A stretch of 64,000 bases of DNA from Ustilaginoidea virens. Its lineage: Eukaryota; Ascomycota; Sordariomycetes; Hypocreales; Clavicipitaceae. Shown piece after piece: positions 10,562-23,824 of the stretch (the first letter of the stretch is position 1; every line of letters starts with the position of its first letter). The position numbers and the translations under genes were made by a program. The notes under the pieces were generated by a model that searched no databases, was not told the DNA's origin, and saw only the letters and a list, made by a program, of their open reading frames with translations. The DNA is taken from the NCBI RefSeq assembly GCF_000687475.1, contig NC_057316.1, forward strand, positions 2,480,001 through 2,544,000, read 5' to 3'.

Positions 10562-11366
10562 CAAGACGCTGTTGCGGAGCAGGTAAATACAGTCACGTCT
10601 CATTCCTAATCACGCGCCAATTCAGTCTCTTCTACGGCAACATGGCACTCATGGTCACCCAGATGCATTGTACTCATAGCGTAAAAAGAGATTCACAACC
10701 CATGTACTTCCTACTCCGTACATTGCGGTGCTGGCATCATCGGTTACACTGCCCTCGTCAACAGTCTGACGGAAATAAATGACGCTGCCGGGATGCCAGT
10801 GACTTATTTTGCAATCGCCTGATGCGTTGAATTGTTCCAGACTTTCTCTTGCCCCAAATCCATGGCCAAATGGCATCGATCAAGACGTGATCGGGACTCG
10901 GGGCCTTCTAGAATGGAGAGTTTTTATTCTACCAGCGTTCCGTTAAGGATTCATTCTGGGCTGAATTTAAATCCTTGCCGTCAACAAGTGACAGCACCAC
11001 TGGTTTTAAAACATGCTTCACGCTACGCTTCCGATGAAAAATGCATCATGCCCAGCTCACGTCGACCATGACAGGGTTCGAAGCGATATTTTTCCTACTC
11101 GGAACGGATGATATTGAGGTATTCAACTCACAAGGATTTCCCTTCCCGCTTGGTCAACTCGGAAAGTCATCGCGGCTGAATGAAACCTTATCACACGAGT
11201 TTTTTTCTTTTTTGAGGGAACGCATGCCCAAGTAAGCCAAACCGCCCGGACGCCGCGCTGAGGGGAAATTTGAATGCCAATGGTCCAGACACACCTCATG
11301 GTCTCCTGGACGACTCGCAGGTAACACTAATGCATGAAATCGTAACTGCGACTCAATGGCCCATTC
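10562..11366. other. Convergent intergenic region, no gene seen
   Basis: About 800 bp separate the stop codons of the dehydrogenase (+) and the PRPP synthetase (-). Short frames are present on both strands but none shows conserved motifs or coding-like codon use. It presumably holds two 3' untranslated regions. Confidence 0.5.
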
Positions 11367-12995
11367 TCAGTCGCCCGTGTGCTGGAACAGAGGAGAGATT
11401 GATTCCCCGTAGTGATTGCGACGAATCGCCTCGGACAAGAGCAACGACAAGTCAAGCACGATAAGCTTGCTAATGTTTTGAGCTCGCTCTTGGTTGATTG
11501 GGAAGCTGTTGGTGACGAGTATGGTGTCGATGCACTCGCATCCCTGAAGCTGCTCAAGACAGTCACCACCAAAAACCCCGTGGGTCGCGATGCAAAAGAC
11601 CCTTTTAGCTCCGCCCTTTTTGACAACGGTCTCGGCAGCGGCGATCCAGGATCCCGGCTTGTCTATCATGTCGTCCACAATGAATACAGTGCGGTGACTG
11701 ACATTGCCCACCAAGGTAATCATACGCTCATCTTTTGTATCCTGGAAGGCGTTGTCTTCCTCATCAGAGCTTGCATCTGGGTTGCCCCCTCCACCCAGTA
11801 TTTGCCGCTCTTGATTGAAAAAGGATGAGGCGCGCGACATCACCATGGGGTCTTCATCGTGAGAACTGTTTTCGGCTGCAGACAGCGCTGGGGAAGGGAA
11901 GTCGTCCTCCACAACATGACCGCGAATCAACCGACCGCGGATCACCTCATGAGCTCGGCGATCGTCGTACAATTGTTCTTGTCCCGTCGGCACGTCCGGC
12001 GTTTTGCGAGCATTTTTTGCATCACCCTCCGATGGATCAAGCTGCGGGCCTCTCTGCCTTGATTGCCTTTCACCGGCCCGGAAGGGGGGACCGCTGGGTT
12101 CGCCCGCTCGGTGGTGGCCTTGAGCCGCTGTGTCTCCACCTGCCTCACGCTGACTCTCTGAAGTAGTTGACTTGATACTTCCCACGTGTTCGAGCTCAGG
12201 CTGCCGATCCAAGCCATCGAGATGATTCACGATTATACTGGCCGTCGTTTTGGTGACTCTTTTTCTGTCTGTGGTGACCATACCAAAATTAAGCTTCAGA
12301 GCGTCGGCAAGAGACGTCACTCGTTTCGTCCCTCCAGCATTCTTGGAGACTACAACAGCCTCGCGCCAGTTGTGGACATTACGACGAATCCATCTGGCAA
12401 TTATGGGCTCGGCATGGAGATTGTCCACAGGGCATTTGAAAAAACCTTGCATTTGGGAGGCATGCAGATCGACGGTTATCACATGTCTGACCCCTGCAAC
12501 GCCGAGGAGATTGGCGAGCATGCGGGCTGTGATGGCTCCCCGATGCGATTTCTTTTTGGATTGCCGGCTGTAGGGAAAATATGGCAATACCGCTGAGATG
12601 GTCATTGCAATCAATGTTAGCGCCAGTGATGAATGTCGTCGGAGCGCTGTGACCACCAACCTGTGATTTTGTTTGCCGAGCCGCCCTTGCAGGCCGAGAT
12701 CATTATCAGCAACTCCATGATGGAGTCATTGATTTTAGGACTTCCCGATTGGACAACGAAGACGTCCTTTTCTCGTACACTCGTCAAGATTCTGACACTT
12801 GTCTCGCCCTTGGGCGCGTTAGCCGGTAATCGGCGTGTATGGTTGACGGAGTCGCGGCGAGTAGAGTAGGAGCTGGAAGCTCACATTGGAGAATTGTGTC
12901 AGCTCCGCGTTAGCGGGCGTCATGCCAAGGTTCTCGCATATTTGATTAGTGAGGACTGGACAAGAGTTGCCAGCAAAGATTAGAGTATTACGCAT
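11367..12995 (-). CDS. Ribose-phosphate pyrophosphokinase (PRPP synthetase) with a large internal insertion
   Basis: Minus-strand exons 12885-12995, 12661-12808 and 11367-12592 give 494 residues. The enzyme makes PRPP from ribose-5-phosphate and ATP for purine, pyrimidine, His and Trp synthesis. Visible motifs: FSN|GETSVRI at the first splice site, [12 protein letters not shown] (metal-binding region), [17 protein letters not shown] (catalytic loop region) and the PRPP-binding [15 protein letters not shown]. Between residues ~200 and ~330 lies a hydrophilic, low-complexity insertion absent from bacterial enzymes. Yeast Prs1 and Prs5 also carry non-homologous insertions, and Prs5 has 496 residues, so this is most like the Prs1/Prs5 type, which works in heteromers with shorter paralogues. 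Divergent with ULA1. Confidence 0.9.
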
Positions 12996-13655
12996 TGTGG
13001 GCGAAGCGGAAAATACTGATGAGGAATCAAAAAGACAAAACCCCCCCTTTCCATCGTCCTGATGGAATATATTTTTTTCTCTCACGACCCCACTTTTGGC
13101 CTGGTGGACCACAGTGTGGAGCGTTATCCCGAGACTATCCCGATAGTCGAAGAAGTCAGAGCTGCACAGTGCTCGAGACTGTGCACGGTTAATAGACGGG
13201 CAGAGTTTATTCCGAAGAAGTTAAAAAATGGAAAATCATATGAATTATTTCACTAACTTCAAAGGCTGATAGATTTTCTTTTCAGTAAAAGATATATCAT
13301 GCTTAGAGGTAGTGTAGTTTTAACCCATCTCTAGGAGTTGCCTACTGGTTCATTCACCATGTGCAATTATCAGGGCGCGACGCCCGAGCCATAGTGCATG
13401 CGACAGCCGCCTGCTAAATCATAACCGAGCTAGCTTGACATGGTTTCTACTACTACTTATTCATAATCCGCTGTTTATCTGTTGGAAGACCTGTTGAATA
13501 TTCTCTCATTTCTAGCACTTTGGCTTTCGGAAACTCAAACCCTATATCCCCGAATCGCCGCTGCTTTTTGCAAATTTTATCACGCCAGACCCTGCTAAGA
13601 GTTAGGGTTTCCTCTCCTGCTTCCTATCTTCAACTGATCCAAGGATCTAAGCAAC
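12996..13655. promoter_or_regulatory. Shared divergent promoter region (PRPP synthetase / ULA1)
   Basis: About 660 bp separate the two start codons. The middle part (13200-13600) is AT-richer than the genes. Just upstream of ULA1 there is a pyrimidine-rich stretch (13540-13640). No individual factor site could be assigned. Confidence 0.4.
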
Positions 13656-15558
13656 ATGATTTCTGGGCGTCAAGATGAAACCCAGAGCCCTTTGCGCCAG
13701 CCAACTGACAAGGAGCGGAAGTACGACCGACAGTTGCGCCTCTGGGCAGCATCTGGACAATCGGCCCTAGAGTCAGCTCATGTCCTTCTTGTGAATTCCT
13801 CTACTGGGACAGTCGGAACGGAGACTCTCAAGAATCTGGTACTGCCTGGTTTGTCAGCACTTTTAATGCATTAAAATTTGTCCAGTGTTTGACGAAGCTT
13901 ACCTTTCAGGCATCGGGAAGTTCACCATTGTCGATGACGCTGTAGTTGGGGACGCAGATCTCGGGGTGAACTTCTTTCTTGATGAAGCGTGCTTGGGTTT
14001 GCCTAGAGCGCGTTGCTGCAGGGACAATCTCGTTGAATTGAATCCGGCGGTTCGCGGTGACTGGTTTCCCAAGATAGTCGTATGACGCATTGCCCGAGTT
14101 CAAGGCAGGCAATTCTATGTATGAAGCTGACCTTACCAAGGATTCCGACTTGGGCATCGAAAGGCTTCTTGATTCGTCAGACCCATTTACCATCATTCTT
14201 TACACCCTGCCCTTGCGCCCGACTTACATCAAGTGTCTCGAATCTCACGCCAAAAAGCACGGCATCCCTCTCTTGGCTGTTCACAGCGTTGGATATTACG
14301 CATACTTTACCGTCAAGCTACCGGGACTCTTCCCTGTTATTGATACTCATCCTGACGAAACCGCAGTGGTGGATTTGAGGCTCCTGGACCCATGGTCTGA
14401 GCTGGCGGAATTCGCGGACCAGATGACCAAAGATATAGACGACCAAGATGATTTCGATCATGGTCACTTACCTCTGGTAGTAATCCTACTTCATTATCTC
14501 AAAAAGTGGCGGGAGGCTCATGGCGGGGGCCTGCCATTGACGTACTCTGACAAAGTGTCCTTCCGAGATTTTGTCGCCAGAGGAGCCAGGACTAAGAACC
14601 CCGAAGGAGGCGAAGAAAATTTCGACGAAGCCGTTGCTGCAGTAATGAAGCATGTGTCGCGTCCATCTTTACCAACATCTCTGGAGCGATTATTCGAGCG
14701 AGAGGGGCAAATCAAGGTAAGTTGCTTTTCCGCTTGCTTGCGATCTGTACCCTGCTTTAACAAGACCAACCATGCTCTTTTTTTTTCCTTCTCTTTTTCT
14801 TTTTTTTTAAGGGTGATACCGAAGAAACATTCTGGACAATTATCAAGGCTGTGAAGCATTTTTATCACAAGCATCGCCAGCTCCCTCTGCCTGGTAGCCT
14901 ACCGGACATGAAGGCACAATCCAAGGTGTATGTCCACCTTCAATCTCTATACAAGGATAAGGCAAAGCGAGACATAGCCGAAATCTTGGATATAGTGCGC
15001 GCCATTCCTGGTGGAGCAAAAGTGAAGCGGGATGAAGTTGAGCTATTTTGCAAAAATGCAAGTTTCGTCAAGGTCATCGAAAATCCGGAAAATGCACCGA
15101 TTACGAATCAAGTTGTCGGTATGTTTGACCACGCCCTGTTACCATCCTGGAGCACCTGCATGCCCTGCCCAATGACGGATGCTTATAAAAATGCAGCTCA
15201 GGAACTGCTCAATGTTCAAGACGCTGCCACTGCAGGATTCCAAAGCCCTCATTCCTTAGCGCCGATCTATCTTGCTCTCAATGCCCTACGTCTCTCACCC
15301 GAAGCCGGCCGAGAGGAGATTATAGACCTAGTCACCACTTCTGTGCCGTGTATTTCCGGAAACCAACGACTGGCCCAAGTAGCGGAGGAACTGTCTAGGT
15401 CAGGCTCGGGCGAGCTACACAACGTGTCAGCAGTAGTTGGCGGCTTGCTGGCACAGGAGATGATTAAAATCATCACCAAGCAGTACGCCCCGGTCGACAA
15501 CACCTGTATATTCGACGGCATAGAAAGTCGATGCCAGGTTCTTCGACTAAAATTGTGA
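13656..15558 (+). CDS. ULA1: NEDD8-activating enzyme E1 regulatory subunit (ULA1/APPBP1 type)
   Basis: Exons 13656-13848, 13910-14056, 14109-14716 and 14812-15558 give 564 residues (human APPBP1 has 534). The N-terminus has the E1-like [14 protein letters not shown] motif, then a Rossmann-type [10 protein letters not shown] strand and LVELNPAV. It lacks the catalytic cysteine domain of the UBA3 partner, as expected for the regulatory half of the heterodimer that activates Rub1/NEDD8 for cullin modification. The 52-nt intron 2 matters: without it the frame appears broken at 14084, with it NPAVRG continues directly into the acidic segment seen in homologues. The C-terminal part ends [14 protein letters not shown], typical of the family. 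Confidence 0.9.
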
Positions 15559-17452
15559 TGATTCTGTTGCATAGCGAACTGCCATGTCAGGTGGGCGCCT
15601 TGACGTCACAGAGCCTTGTCAACTCGCAGCATTTGCAAGTTCTCTGGATTGTCAAATGTAACGCTATCCAATTGAAAGCTATTTTATCGATGCGTACAGC
15701 GCATGATTCCAAAGCCTCGACATGGTCGACCAAAGCAAAGCAAAGCTCTAGACCGGATACAACAATGACGCCAGGTTATTGTGTCCGAACTAGTAAGGCT
15801 GCCATATGATTCGGGCCATTGTGCTGGGCTACTACTAGTCAAGGTCCAAGAATGCAAAAAGTGGAACAGATCATCCCACATGTTGAACGGTTGGTTTTTT
15901 TCCAAGACAAACTTTGACGATTACCTATACGAAGTTATTGCACTACAGGGCTCGGAAGTCGGCTAGCGATGTACATTGCCGGGGGTTCTGTTCACACGAT
16001 CTCATGCAGATGAATGTATGTCCAATACATATATTGTCCGGGACCGGGCATACCTACCTACCTAGCTACCTGTGCGATGCGATGTGCGATGCCATGCGCG
16101 TCGTTCCACGAGATAGCTGTACAATGCGATACTGGATAACGTTTACAATGAACGGGTCGCTTAATAGAATCCTCTCGGTCTGTTTTCTACGTCTTATCGG
16201 GAAACATTGTGAATCCTTGCAAGGAGCTGACTGAGTAGAGCGGATCGGGGGAAAAGAAAATCTACTTTAATAGAGTATAAATACCACCAGCAGGCGGTAG
16301 CCTGCTGGTCGAGTGCAAGCTGTAACGAGCCGCCTTATTATCATGCTGACCAACCCAGAACTACGCCGTGTTTTGAAGTCTGGTTTGTGTTTTGTCGGCT
16401 CTGGGATGCTTGCTTGCTTAGAGGGAGGCAGGCAAGAGGCAGGCAAGAGGCTGGCAAGGCAGGAGGCAGGTCGAGGCCAAGCAGGGCGGGGTTTTGTGAC
16501 GCTGGTTTTGTTCCCTTATCGGCCTGGCTTCTTGCTCCTCTGTCCTCTGTACGTACAGTACTCTGTCGTCTCCTCACTTTGCAAGCAAGCTGCTAGCACT
16601 ATTTTGCCTATCTTATCTGCATGATGCATCGCCATGGACAAGGACAGGACTGGCGGAAAGATGGTCGGCGGGATTCCGTTGGAGCATCCTTGTCCGCTCA
16701 TTCGTCTGTCTATGCACTCCAATGCACCCAAAGCACCCAAACCGTAGCCCGAGACACTAGCAACAATGGGTCTGGTAGTAGCGTGACTAGCGTCGATTAA
16801 GACGTGCTTCTTGCTAAGCCTGTCCGCAAGGCCGTCGCCATCGCGATCACGGACCCAGCAGCTGGACCCAGCACACATTGACTGAGTCACTCACCAGCAC
16901 CCGCTGACCACCCCGGCTTGTCAAGCAAGTGCCCTGTGGGGCGCGCGTGCACTGTGGACTTTGTCTGGTGCCATCAAATTGATTGTGGACACTGCATGTG
17001 GAGTTGTTGCTGCTCCAGTCACCCAAACAACGTGCCAAATACCAGACTACCTCTGCCTGCAGACCCTTGCCGGCATGCTTATGTAGTTGCTGGGGGAGTC
17101 ACTCACTCTCGCCATCTTCCTCGCTGTGCGTCCCCCCCCCCCCCTTTCCTCCGTTTGTTCTCCCGTTGGACGGACAAGGTGACGACTCTTATCTTGTCTT
17201 TCCCATCGTTACGGCTTGCCGTGTAGCAGCCTGATTTCGCACATAGCCTGTATCTAGCAGACCGCGGATGTACTCTCCTTTTTTATCTTCCTGAGCATAT
17301 TACTTCCTTGACGATGGAAGAGCGAGCGCCATACCAGGCCATCTGCTCGACCCGCCCCTAAGCGATTTTCATCCTCAGCCATCCGCTAGCTAACCCAAGC
17401 ACCCTTTGCGGTTGACCCAAGCAGAGCTGCTCTTAGCTCGAGCTTCTCCATC
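15559..17452. other. 1.9-kb intergenic region, no convincing gene
   Basis: Between ULA1 and ATG13, both plus strand. It contains TACCTACCTACCTAGCTACCTG near 16050-16071, a GGCAAGAGGCAG-type repetitive stretch at 16425-16480, and a C-run at 17133-17144. A 124-codon minus frame (16516-16890) shows no recognisable motif. The last 350 bp before ATG13 are pyrimidine-rich, promoter-like. Confidence 0.45.
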
Positions 17453-20448
17453 ATGCACCAACAGGCAAGGCCGCCGCCCAGGCTGTCTGCGTCGCCGGCG
17501 TCATCCCCTCAGATCGCCCAGATCGCCCAGACTCGACCCAATAACCCGAAAGACACCACACCGAGCAACCGTCAAAGCTCAGGATCCAGCATCTCGGGAA
17601 GAGAAGCCGTGGCGTCGCCGATGATGGACAATCCTTCTTCGCTCGGTCCTCCAGCCGACTCAATCAAGAAGCTGGATCAAATCGTTCAGGTACGCCGGCA
17701 GCAGATCAAAGAAGCGCAGGAGCATCTCATGACTAACGATGGATGGAACAGAACTTCTTCAACAAGACTGCTGTTCTCATAATTGACTCACGAATGAAAG
17801 CGAAGCCCACGCGGAGTGCCAAGGGCCAAAGAAAGACGAACAAATGGGTAAGCAACCGCTTCTCGTGTCGTCCGCTGCCTGCTATGCGAAGCGTCATTTC
17901 TCGCTGACTTGTTGCTGCTTCCGCCCCCCCCCCCCCTCCGTAATAGTTCCAAATAGAAACGGATGAGCTAGACGACTTCAGAGACGACTTGAAGACATGG
18001 AAGACGTGCGGCAGCTTGGACAACCAACCGCCTCCGCTGATTGTGGAAACATATCTTGATGCTTCGGGCTTGAAGGAGAGCCAAAGTCTTGTTATTATAG
18101 ACGACGGTGGCAAGCGCTGGGATGTAATGGAACAACTCAACTCGTCGGGTCCGTCTTCGAGTGGCAGGTATCACACTGCAACAACCTCGAGGACCTCAGA
18201 AGTCGTTCTGGAACGATGGCGCATTGATTTGAAGACGGCGGGAAGCTATCCTGTGGATGACTTTGGTCCTATTTTGCCAACCGTCTACAAAAAGGCCATT
18301 GTCTTCTTTAGGTCACTTTTCATCACCACCAAGCTTCTGCCTGCTTGGAAATTCGCTAGTCAGGGTCCATCCAAGCTCTCACATCCAGCCCTCATCCCTC
18401 GATGTCGCCTCTCCACTTCAGAGCCTAGTCGGTTGGGCATCGATTCCTTGAAGCAACGAATTGACGGCCGAAAGGATCCAGTCACCGAATATGTGTTTGG
18501 GGACCTCGAGATTCCGGTAGGCCGCCTTACCACAACGGTAACATATCGGAACGATTGTAGCTTTCGAGTTGACGATTCCGAATCATTACTGAGCTCCCGG
18601 TTTATGGGCGTCGACGAAAATTCTTTCCGACCCTCTGTGCCTCGGACGATTACAGATCGCCTCCACGGGCAAGCAGCCGAGGTTGGCTCGCTACGGGACA
18701 ATCGCAGAGGACCCAACTTGGCCGACATGCACCAGACTTACGGTAGCTTGTCAACCTTCCATGGTGATGGTCCGCTAGGAACCAGCCCATTGTCCGCCCT
18801 GCGGGCTGTGAAGTCTCCCCACTCGGATACCAGCTCTTCTCCCGCTACTCTGCCCCCAGCAAGTGGTCCTGATGTGGCACCAAGTTCTATGCCTGTCTCT
18901 GGTCGCTTGCCCACGTCTCGAACGGCCATCGGTCGATCGGACAGCACTGGAAGGAGGACCTCTGTATCCTTCCAGCCTTTCAAGGCCGGCTCATTATCTG
19001 GATCCCCCATACCGCGGCAGATTGAGACGGGGTCACCTGCGTCCACGTATTCACAAAGCCGGCCTGTCAGTCTGTCAATCGGATCGCAACCTCGCAACAG
19101 AAGTTCGTTGACGGCGGGGATGGCGTCGTCTCTTCGCGGCGGGCCCCCGTCTGCTGCGGTTGAATCGCCGACAATGGGTTCACCGCGCCCTGCGTCCTCT
19201 GGGCGATATAGTAGCAGCTTCACTCATCGACGAGGGCGTCTGTCGATCGGCCGCGCTGGGGACGAAGAGCAAAGTAGTAGTGGTCGCCAAAGCCTCGCCT
19301 CGTCCGTGGCTCAGCCAGGCTCAGGCTTGCTGGCCGAGGCAGGCGGCACGAGCTCGGGATCCCTGCACGTCGAAGAAGACGACATATCCGACTTCCTCAA
19401 GGCGTTGGACAGTCGAAAGACTCTCAAGAGCTTTGAACCGACGAACCGTGGCGACTCGGCCACGAACCGAACGGTTGCTCAACTGTCCAAGTTTCATCTA
19501 ATGAAGGACTCGAACAATGCGCTGGGCGAGTCAATGACTTCGTCCATGCATATGCAACGGTCGTCGAGTTCTTCCAGTCGCCAACTGGCTAGTGTTCCGG
19601 GCATGGTGGCTCCCGCGTCCATGTCCACCTCTTCATCTCCAGGAAAGCCCCTGTCGCCGCACACGCCGCACACGCCGCACACACCGGCCATCCCCTCGAG
19701 ACTCAGCGAGAACTCCATCATACACTACGCATCTACCGGGCGGACTACTTCCCGAGGGGTCCGTCGTCAAGCACCAACAGTCCCCGAAGCGAGCAGGCAA
19801 AGCACCATTACGCAAGAAGGAACAACTGCCATCGACATCCCGTTGTCTCCGCGCATCGGGTCGTACCAAAGGAGATCTAGCTCTGCAGCACAGCAAGGCC
19901 GCGCAGTGGTTGATGACGACGACACGGACTCGGCATATGCAGCACACAGGAGCATCAGCCTGGGAGCTGACGACCGAGATCCGCCCACAATGAGCATTCT
20001 ACTGGGCCGTCAGATGCGACTTGAAGGCGAATCAGCACCACGCCGGGCCGTTGCGAGCGGTCTGCGACCTGCGGCAGAGATTCAACCTTCTGATGCGTCA
20101 ACGTCTGATGTTTTGCAGCGAGGATCGAACGAAGACAATCTACCGGACGGACTGATTCCATCATCCGGACCTTCGGGTTCTATCTTCCCCCGGCGCCGCT
20201 ACACGGGTATGGGAGCTGCTTCCAAATCGACCCCTCCGCACTCATCGCGAGGCAGCTTTACAGGGTCACTGGGCCGACTGGGTCGAGCCGATGATGAGTC
20301 GGTGGGAGAAGAACCTCTTGTATTCGATTTATCGGAGATGGACGCGCAAGGCAGGCGCAGCCTGGAGGAAGCGCGCGGAGGAGGGGTTGACGAAAACGCT
20401 GAGCGAGTCGCCTTTGAACCGAGAGGAACGAGCCGACGAGGATGGTAG
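17453..20448 (+). CDS. ATG13: Autophagy-related protein 13
   Basis: Exons 17453-17689, 17752-17847 and 17947-20448 give 944 residues. The HORMA domain begins at NFFNKTAVLIIDSR (residue 80) and continues through FQIETDELDDFRDDL, IVETYLDASGL, VVLERWRIDL and PVDDFGPILPTVYKKAIVFFRSL to about residue 320. These are Atg13 signature segments. The remaining ~620 residues are Ser/Pro/Gly-rich and disordered, the part that in yeast is heavily phosphorylated by TORC1 and carries the Atg17- and Atg1-binding motifs. Atg13 is the regulatory subunit of the Atg1 kinase complex that starts autophagosome formation on nitrogen starvation. A short HTPHTPHTPAIP repeat lies near residue 690. The first 79 residues are low-complexity, so the exact start is less certain. 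Confidence 0.93.
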
Positions 20449-21570
20449 AAAACGCGGCGTGTTGATTTCACACACGTGCAGGGAAATGCCCCCCAAGCGG
20501 CAGAAGGGGGAGGGGGGGGGGGGGGGGGCACGTTTTATTTGTCAGGGCATGAGAAGAAGAGCACAGTTCAGGAAAGCAGCCCTAGAACTGACAAAGAGCG
20601 ATAGCATTGCTTGGATCAAGAGGCATATGACGTATGCATGGATCTTGATCTCTGCTACTCGGTTTACCTTTTTTTTTTTTTTTTTTTTCTTTTTTCCTTT
20701 TTTCTTTTTCCTTTTTCCTCCATTTTCCCCCATCTTTACTCTGGTTATTTTTGGTTATTTTGGTCATGTTTGTTTGGCGGAGTTGGGGTCCGGGGATAGG
20801 TTGATTTCATGGTGTTGAGGTTTCGTGGCATCCGAGTGACGGCACGGCACGTTCTAGTGACAGATGCGCAGCTGCCAAGATGTTTGGAGGTGCCAGATGA
20901 GCAGATAGATGCTTTTTTTTTGATAAGCCGCCGAACCGCAAGGGCGCGGGTTCACGTGGAACGCGAGTACGCTTCTTGCAGGGGAGTCGTCATGCTTGCG
21001 TCTGTCCTGGCTTGTTCCCTTTGTTCCCTTTGGCTTGATTTATTTTTATATTATTTTCCCCCGCCTTTCCTCCGTTGTACATACTCATGGAGCTCTGGAG
21101 GAGTCTGGTTACCTTCATGTGCTAATGTACGGACATGTACTCCGTACAACGCGTAAGCCTGATGGCTCAGCTTTGCAAAGTGGGTCTGGCGGGTGGTCCA
21201 CCCGATGTACGGATATCAATTGGCATTGCGCTGCAAGTACTCCGTACAGAAGTACTTGCTACTTACGTTATCCTCCCTCTCCACAAATGATGCTTGATGC
21301 TTCCAACCGCCACTTCAACGTTGGCTCCCTTCTCCTGCTGCCTGGCTTCAGCTTCCATCATCTTTCCCTCCATACTGTCCCCCTCCCCCGACTGACGGTT
21401 CTTCTCACCGGCAAAGCTTGCATTTGCATTTGCCAACCCCTCCAGTCCCTTGTCTCGGTGGTGGGCGGCACTCACTGCCTGATTCCCGAACCCCACAGAA
21501 CAGCAGAGGCGACAAACGTCATAGCTACTCGTCGCAGCAAGGAGGGCAAGCCCGGATATTCATCACAACC
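20449..21570. other. Intergenic region ATG13-HSE1 with T-tract and two GTACTCCGTAC sites
   Basis: No gene is seen. A run of T at 20671-20688 and further T-rich sequence to 20725 lie 3' of ATG13. The palindrome-like word GTACTCCGTAC occurs at 21137-21147 and 21237-21247, separated by exactly 100 bp. The region to 21570 is C/T-rich and presumably the HSE1 promoter. Confidence 0.45.
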
Positions 21571-22898
21571 ATGTTCCGCGCTCAAGCGGCTGGGCCGTTT
21601 GACCATGTCGTCGGTAAGCTTCACCCCACGGAGCTTGTTCTGAACCACCAACCGCCATGGCCGGCGGCCGATCCGTCTCCCATATGTCACTCTCGCCGAG
21701 CTTCGCCTCATGCATGCTGCCAGCAGCCAAGCCAAGCCAAGCCAAGCCGCTAATTACCTGCAGCCAAGGCGACCGACGAGAACCTCACCTCTGAGGACTG
21801 GGGTGCCATCATTGAAGTATGCGACAAGGTTACGGGCGAAGCCAACGGGCCAAAGGATGCTGTTCAGAGCATGATCAAACGTCTGGCGCATCGAAACGCC
21901 AATGTTCAGCTCTACACGCTCGAGGTACGGTTTTTGAACTTCTTAGTCTTGATGCCATAGCCACACAAAATCTACCCCCCCCCGGGGGGGGGGAGAAGCG
22001 TACGGATGAGTGACTTGACGGATGGGTAGCACTAACTCTCCCTGCTCAACTTGCAGCTCGCCCACGCGTTGTGTCAGAACTGCGGCAAACCCATCCACCG
22101 CGAGGTATCCAGTCGCGCCTTTACCGATGCGCTTCTCAAGCTAGCCAATGACCGGAACACGCATGCCCAAGTCAAGGCCAAGATTCTCGAAAAGATGAAG
22201 GAATGGTCCGACATGTTCAGCAGCGAGGCCGAGCTCGGCATCATGAATGACGCCTACCACCGTCTGAAGCAGACCAACCCGACGCTGCAAGCCCCCAGCG
22301 CACCTCAGAAACAGGGACTCACGGATGCTGACAGACAAAAGGAAGAGGATGAGCTGCAGATGGCCCTGAAGCTGAGCCTGCAGGACGAGGAGCGCAAGAA
22401 GGCGTCTGCGCAAGCAAGTTCCAGCTCCCAGGCCGATGCCAGCCTTCACCAGAACCCGTCACCCGCTCCGGCGGCTGTTGCTGCAGCAGGTACGACGGCC
22501 GCAACAGTCAGCAGAGTGCGTGGCCTGTACGACTTTGTCCCGTCAGAGGCTGGCGAGCTCGAGTTCAAGAAGGGAGACGTCATTGCCGTGCTGGAATCCG
22601 TATACAAGGACTGGTGGCGAGGCTCCTTGAAGGGCAAGACGGGCATTTTCCCGCTCAACTATGTCGAAAAGCTCACAGATCCCACTCCCGACGAGCTGCA
22701 CAAGGAGGCCCAGATGGAAGCCGAGGTCTTTGCCGAGATCAAGAACGTCGAGAAGCTGCTCACCCTGCTGAGTGCTTCCAACACGGGCCCTCGCGAAGAG
22801 GATAACGAGGAGATTTCGGTATGGATGGATTGTTTCTTTTTCCTTCTCTCTCTTCTCTTCCCGCCCAGCATCAATCAACCATCACAGGGCCCCCAAGC

Positions 22899-22933
<35 letters not shown>

Positions 22934-23787
22934 ATAAAAAAAAGCCCATGGTTTGAGAATCTCGGCCTGCTGACCCCGTAGAACAGAAGCTGTACCACCA
23001 GACGTTGGCCATTCGCCCGAAACTGATCAAGCTGATTGAAAAATACTCGCAGAAAAAAGGTAAGGCCCTTTTGTCGTCTTTGGCGGCTTTTGCCAGCCAG
23101 TCGAACTTTCTGACAAAAGACGGGACAGACGACTTCACCCAGCTCAATGAAAAGTTCATCAAGGCACGAAGAGACTACGAGGCTCTCCTGGAATCATCCA
23201 TGTCGCATCCGCCTCAGCACAACTACCAGCAGTACGCCTTGCGTCCAGCTGCCCCTGGACAGGCGTTCGTTCCCGGCGCAGGATACCCCCAGGGACAAGC
23301 TCCGCAGGATTCGTACTACAGCCAACCCCCTGATGCTGCTGGTATGTACCATGCAGAGGTGTAGAGGGTGTCTACGGGACAAGACTCGCACGGCAAACCC
23401 GTTGAAAATCCTGCCATGCTGACATGTTGCCCTCCAGACCATGCGCGTTACCAAGCTAGCTCACCACCTCCTCACAACCCTTTCCAGACCCAAGGCATCC
23501 AGCCTCAAGGTACACCTGCACCCTTTTACGTTGCAGGCGCCGAAGTGCCTTCCGGTGGCTCTGGAGTGCAACAACCGCAGCAGCAGCAGCAGCAGCAGCA
23601 GCCACCCCCGGCGACGGCGGCCCAGCATTATCCTGCCAGAGAAGATGCTCAAAGCAGCTTGCCACTCTCCGGCAAGCAGCCCGCTCCAGGGAACCCATCC
23701 TCGCCCCCTCCACAGCCCTTTGCTCCTTACTCCCAACAGGCACCTCCTCCGCAAACCGGCCCTTATCTACAGATTGCCGGCAGCATT

Positions 23788-23824
<37 letters not shown>

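Noticed and set aside
14077..14104. Frameshift or 28-nt intron in ULA1
   Set aside because: Too short for an intron; the 52-nt GT-AG intron at 14057-14108 restores the conserved join without any sequence error.
16516..16890. 124-codon minus-strand frame between ULA1 and ATG13
   Set aside because: No motif and composition unlike neighbouring genes.
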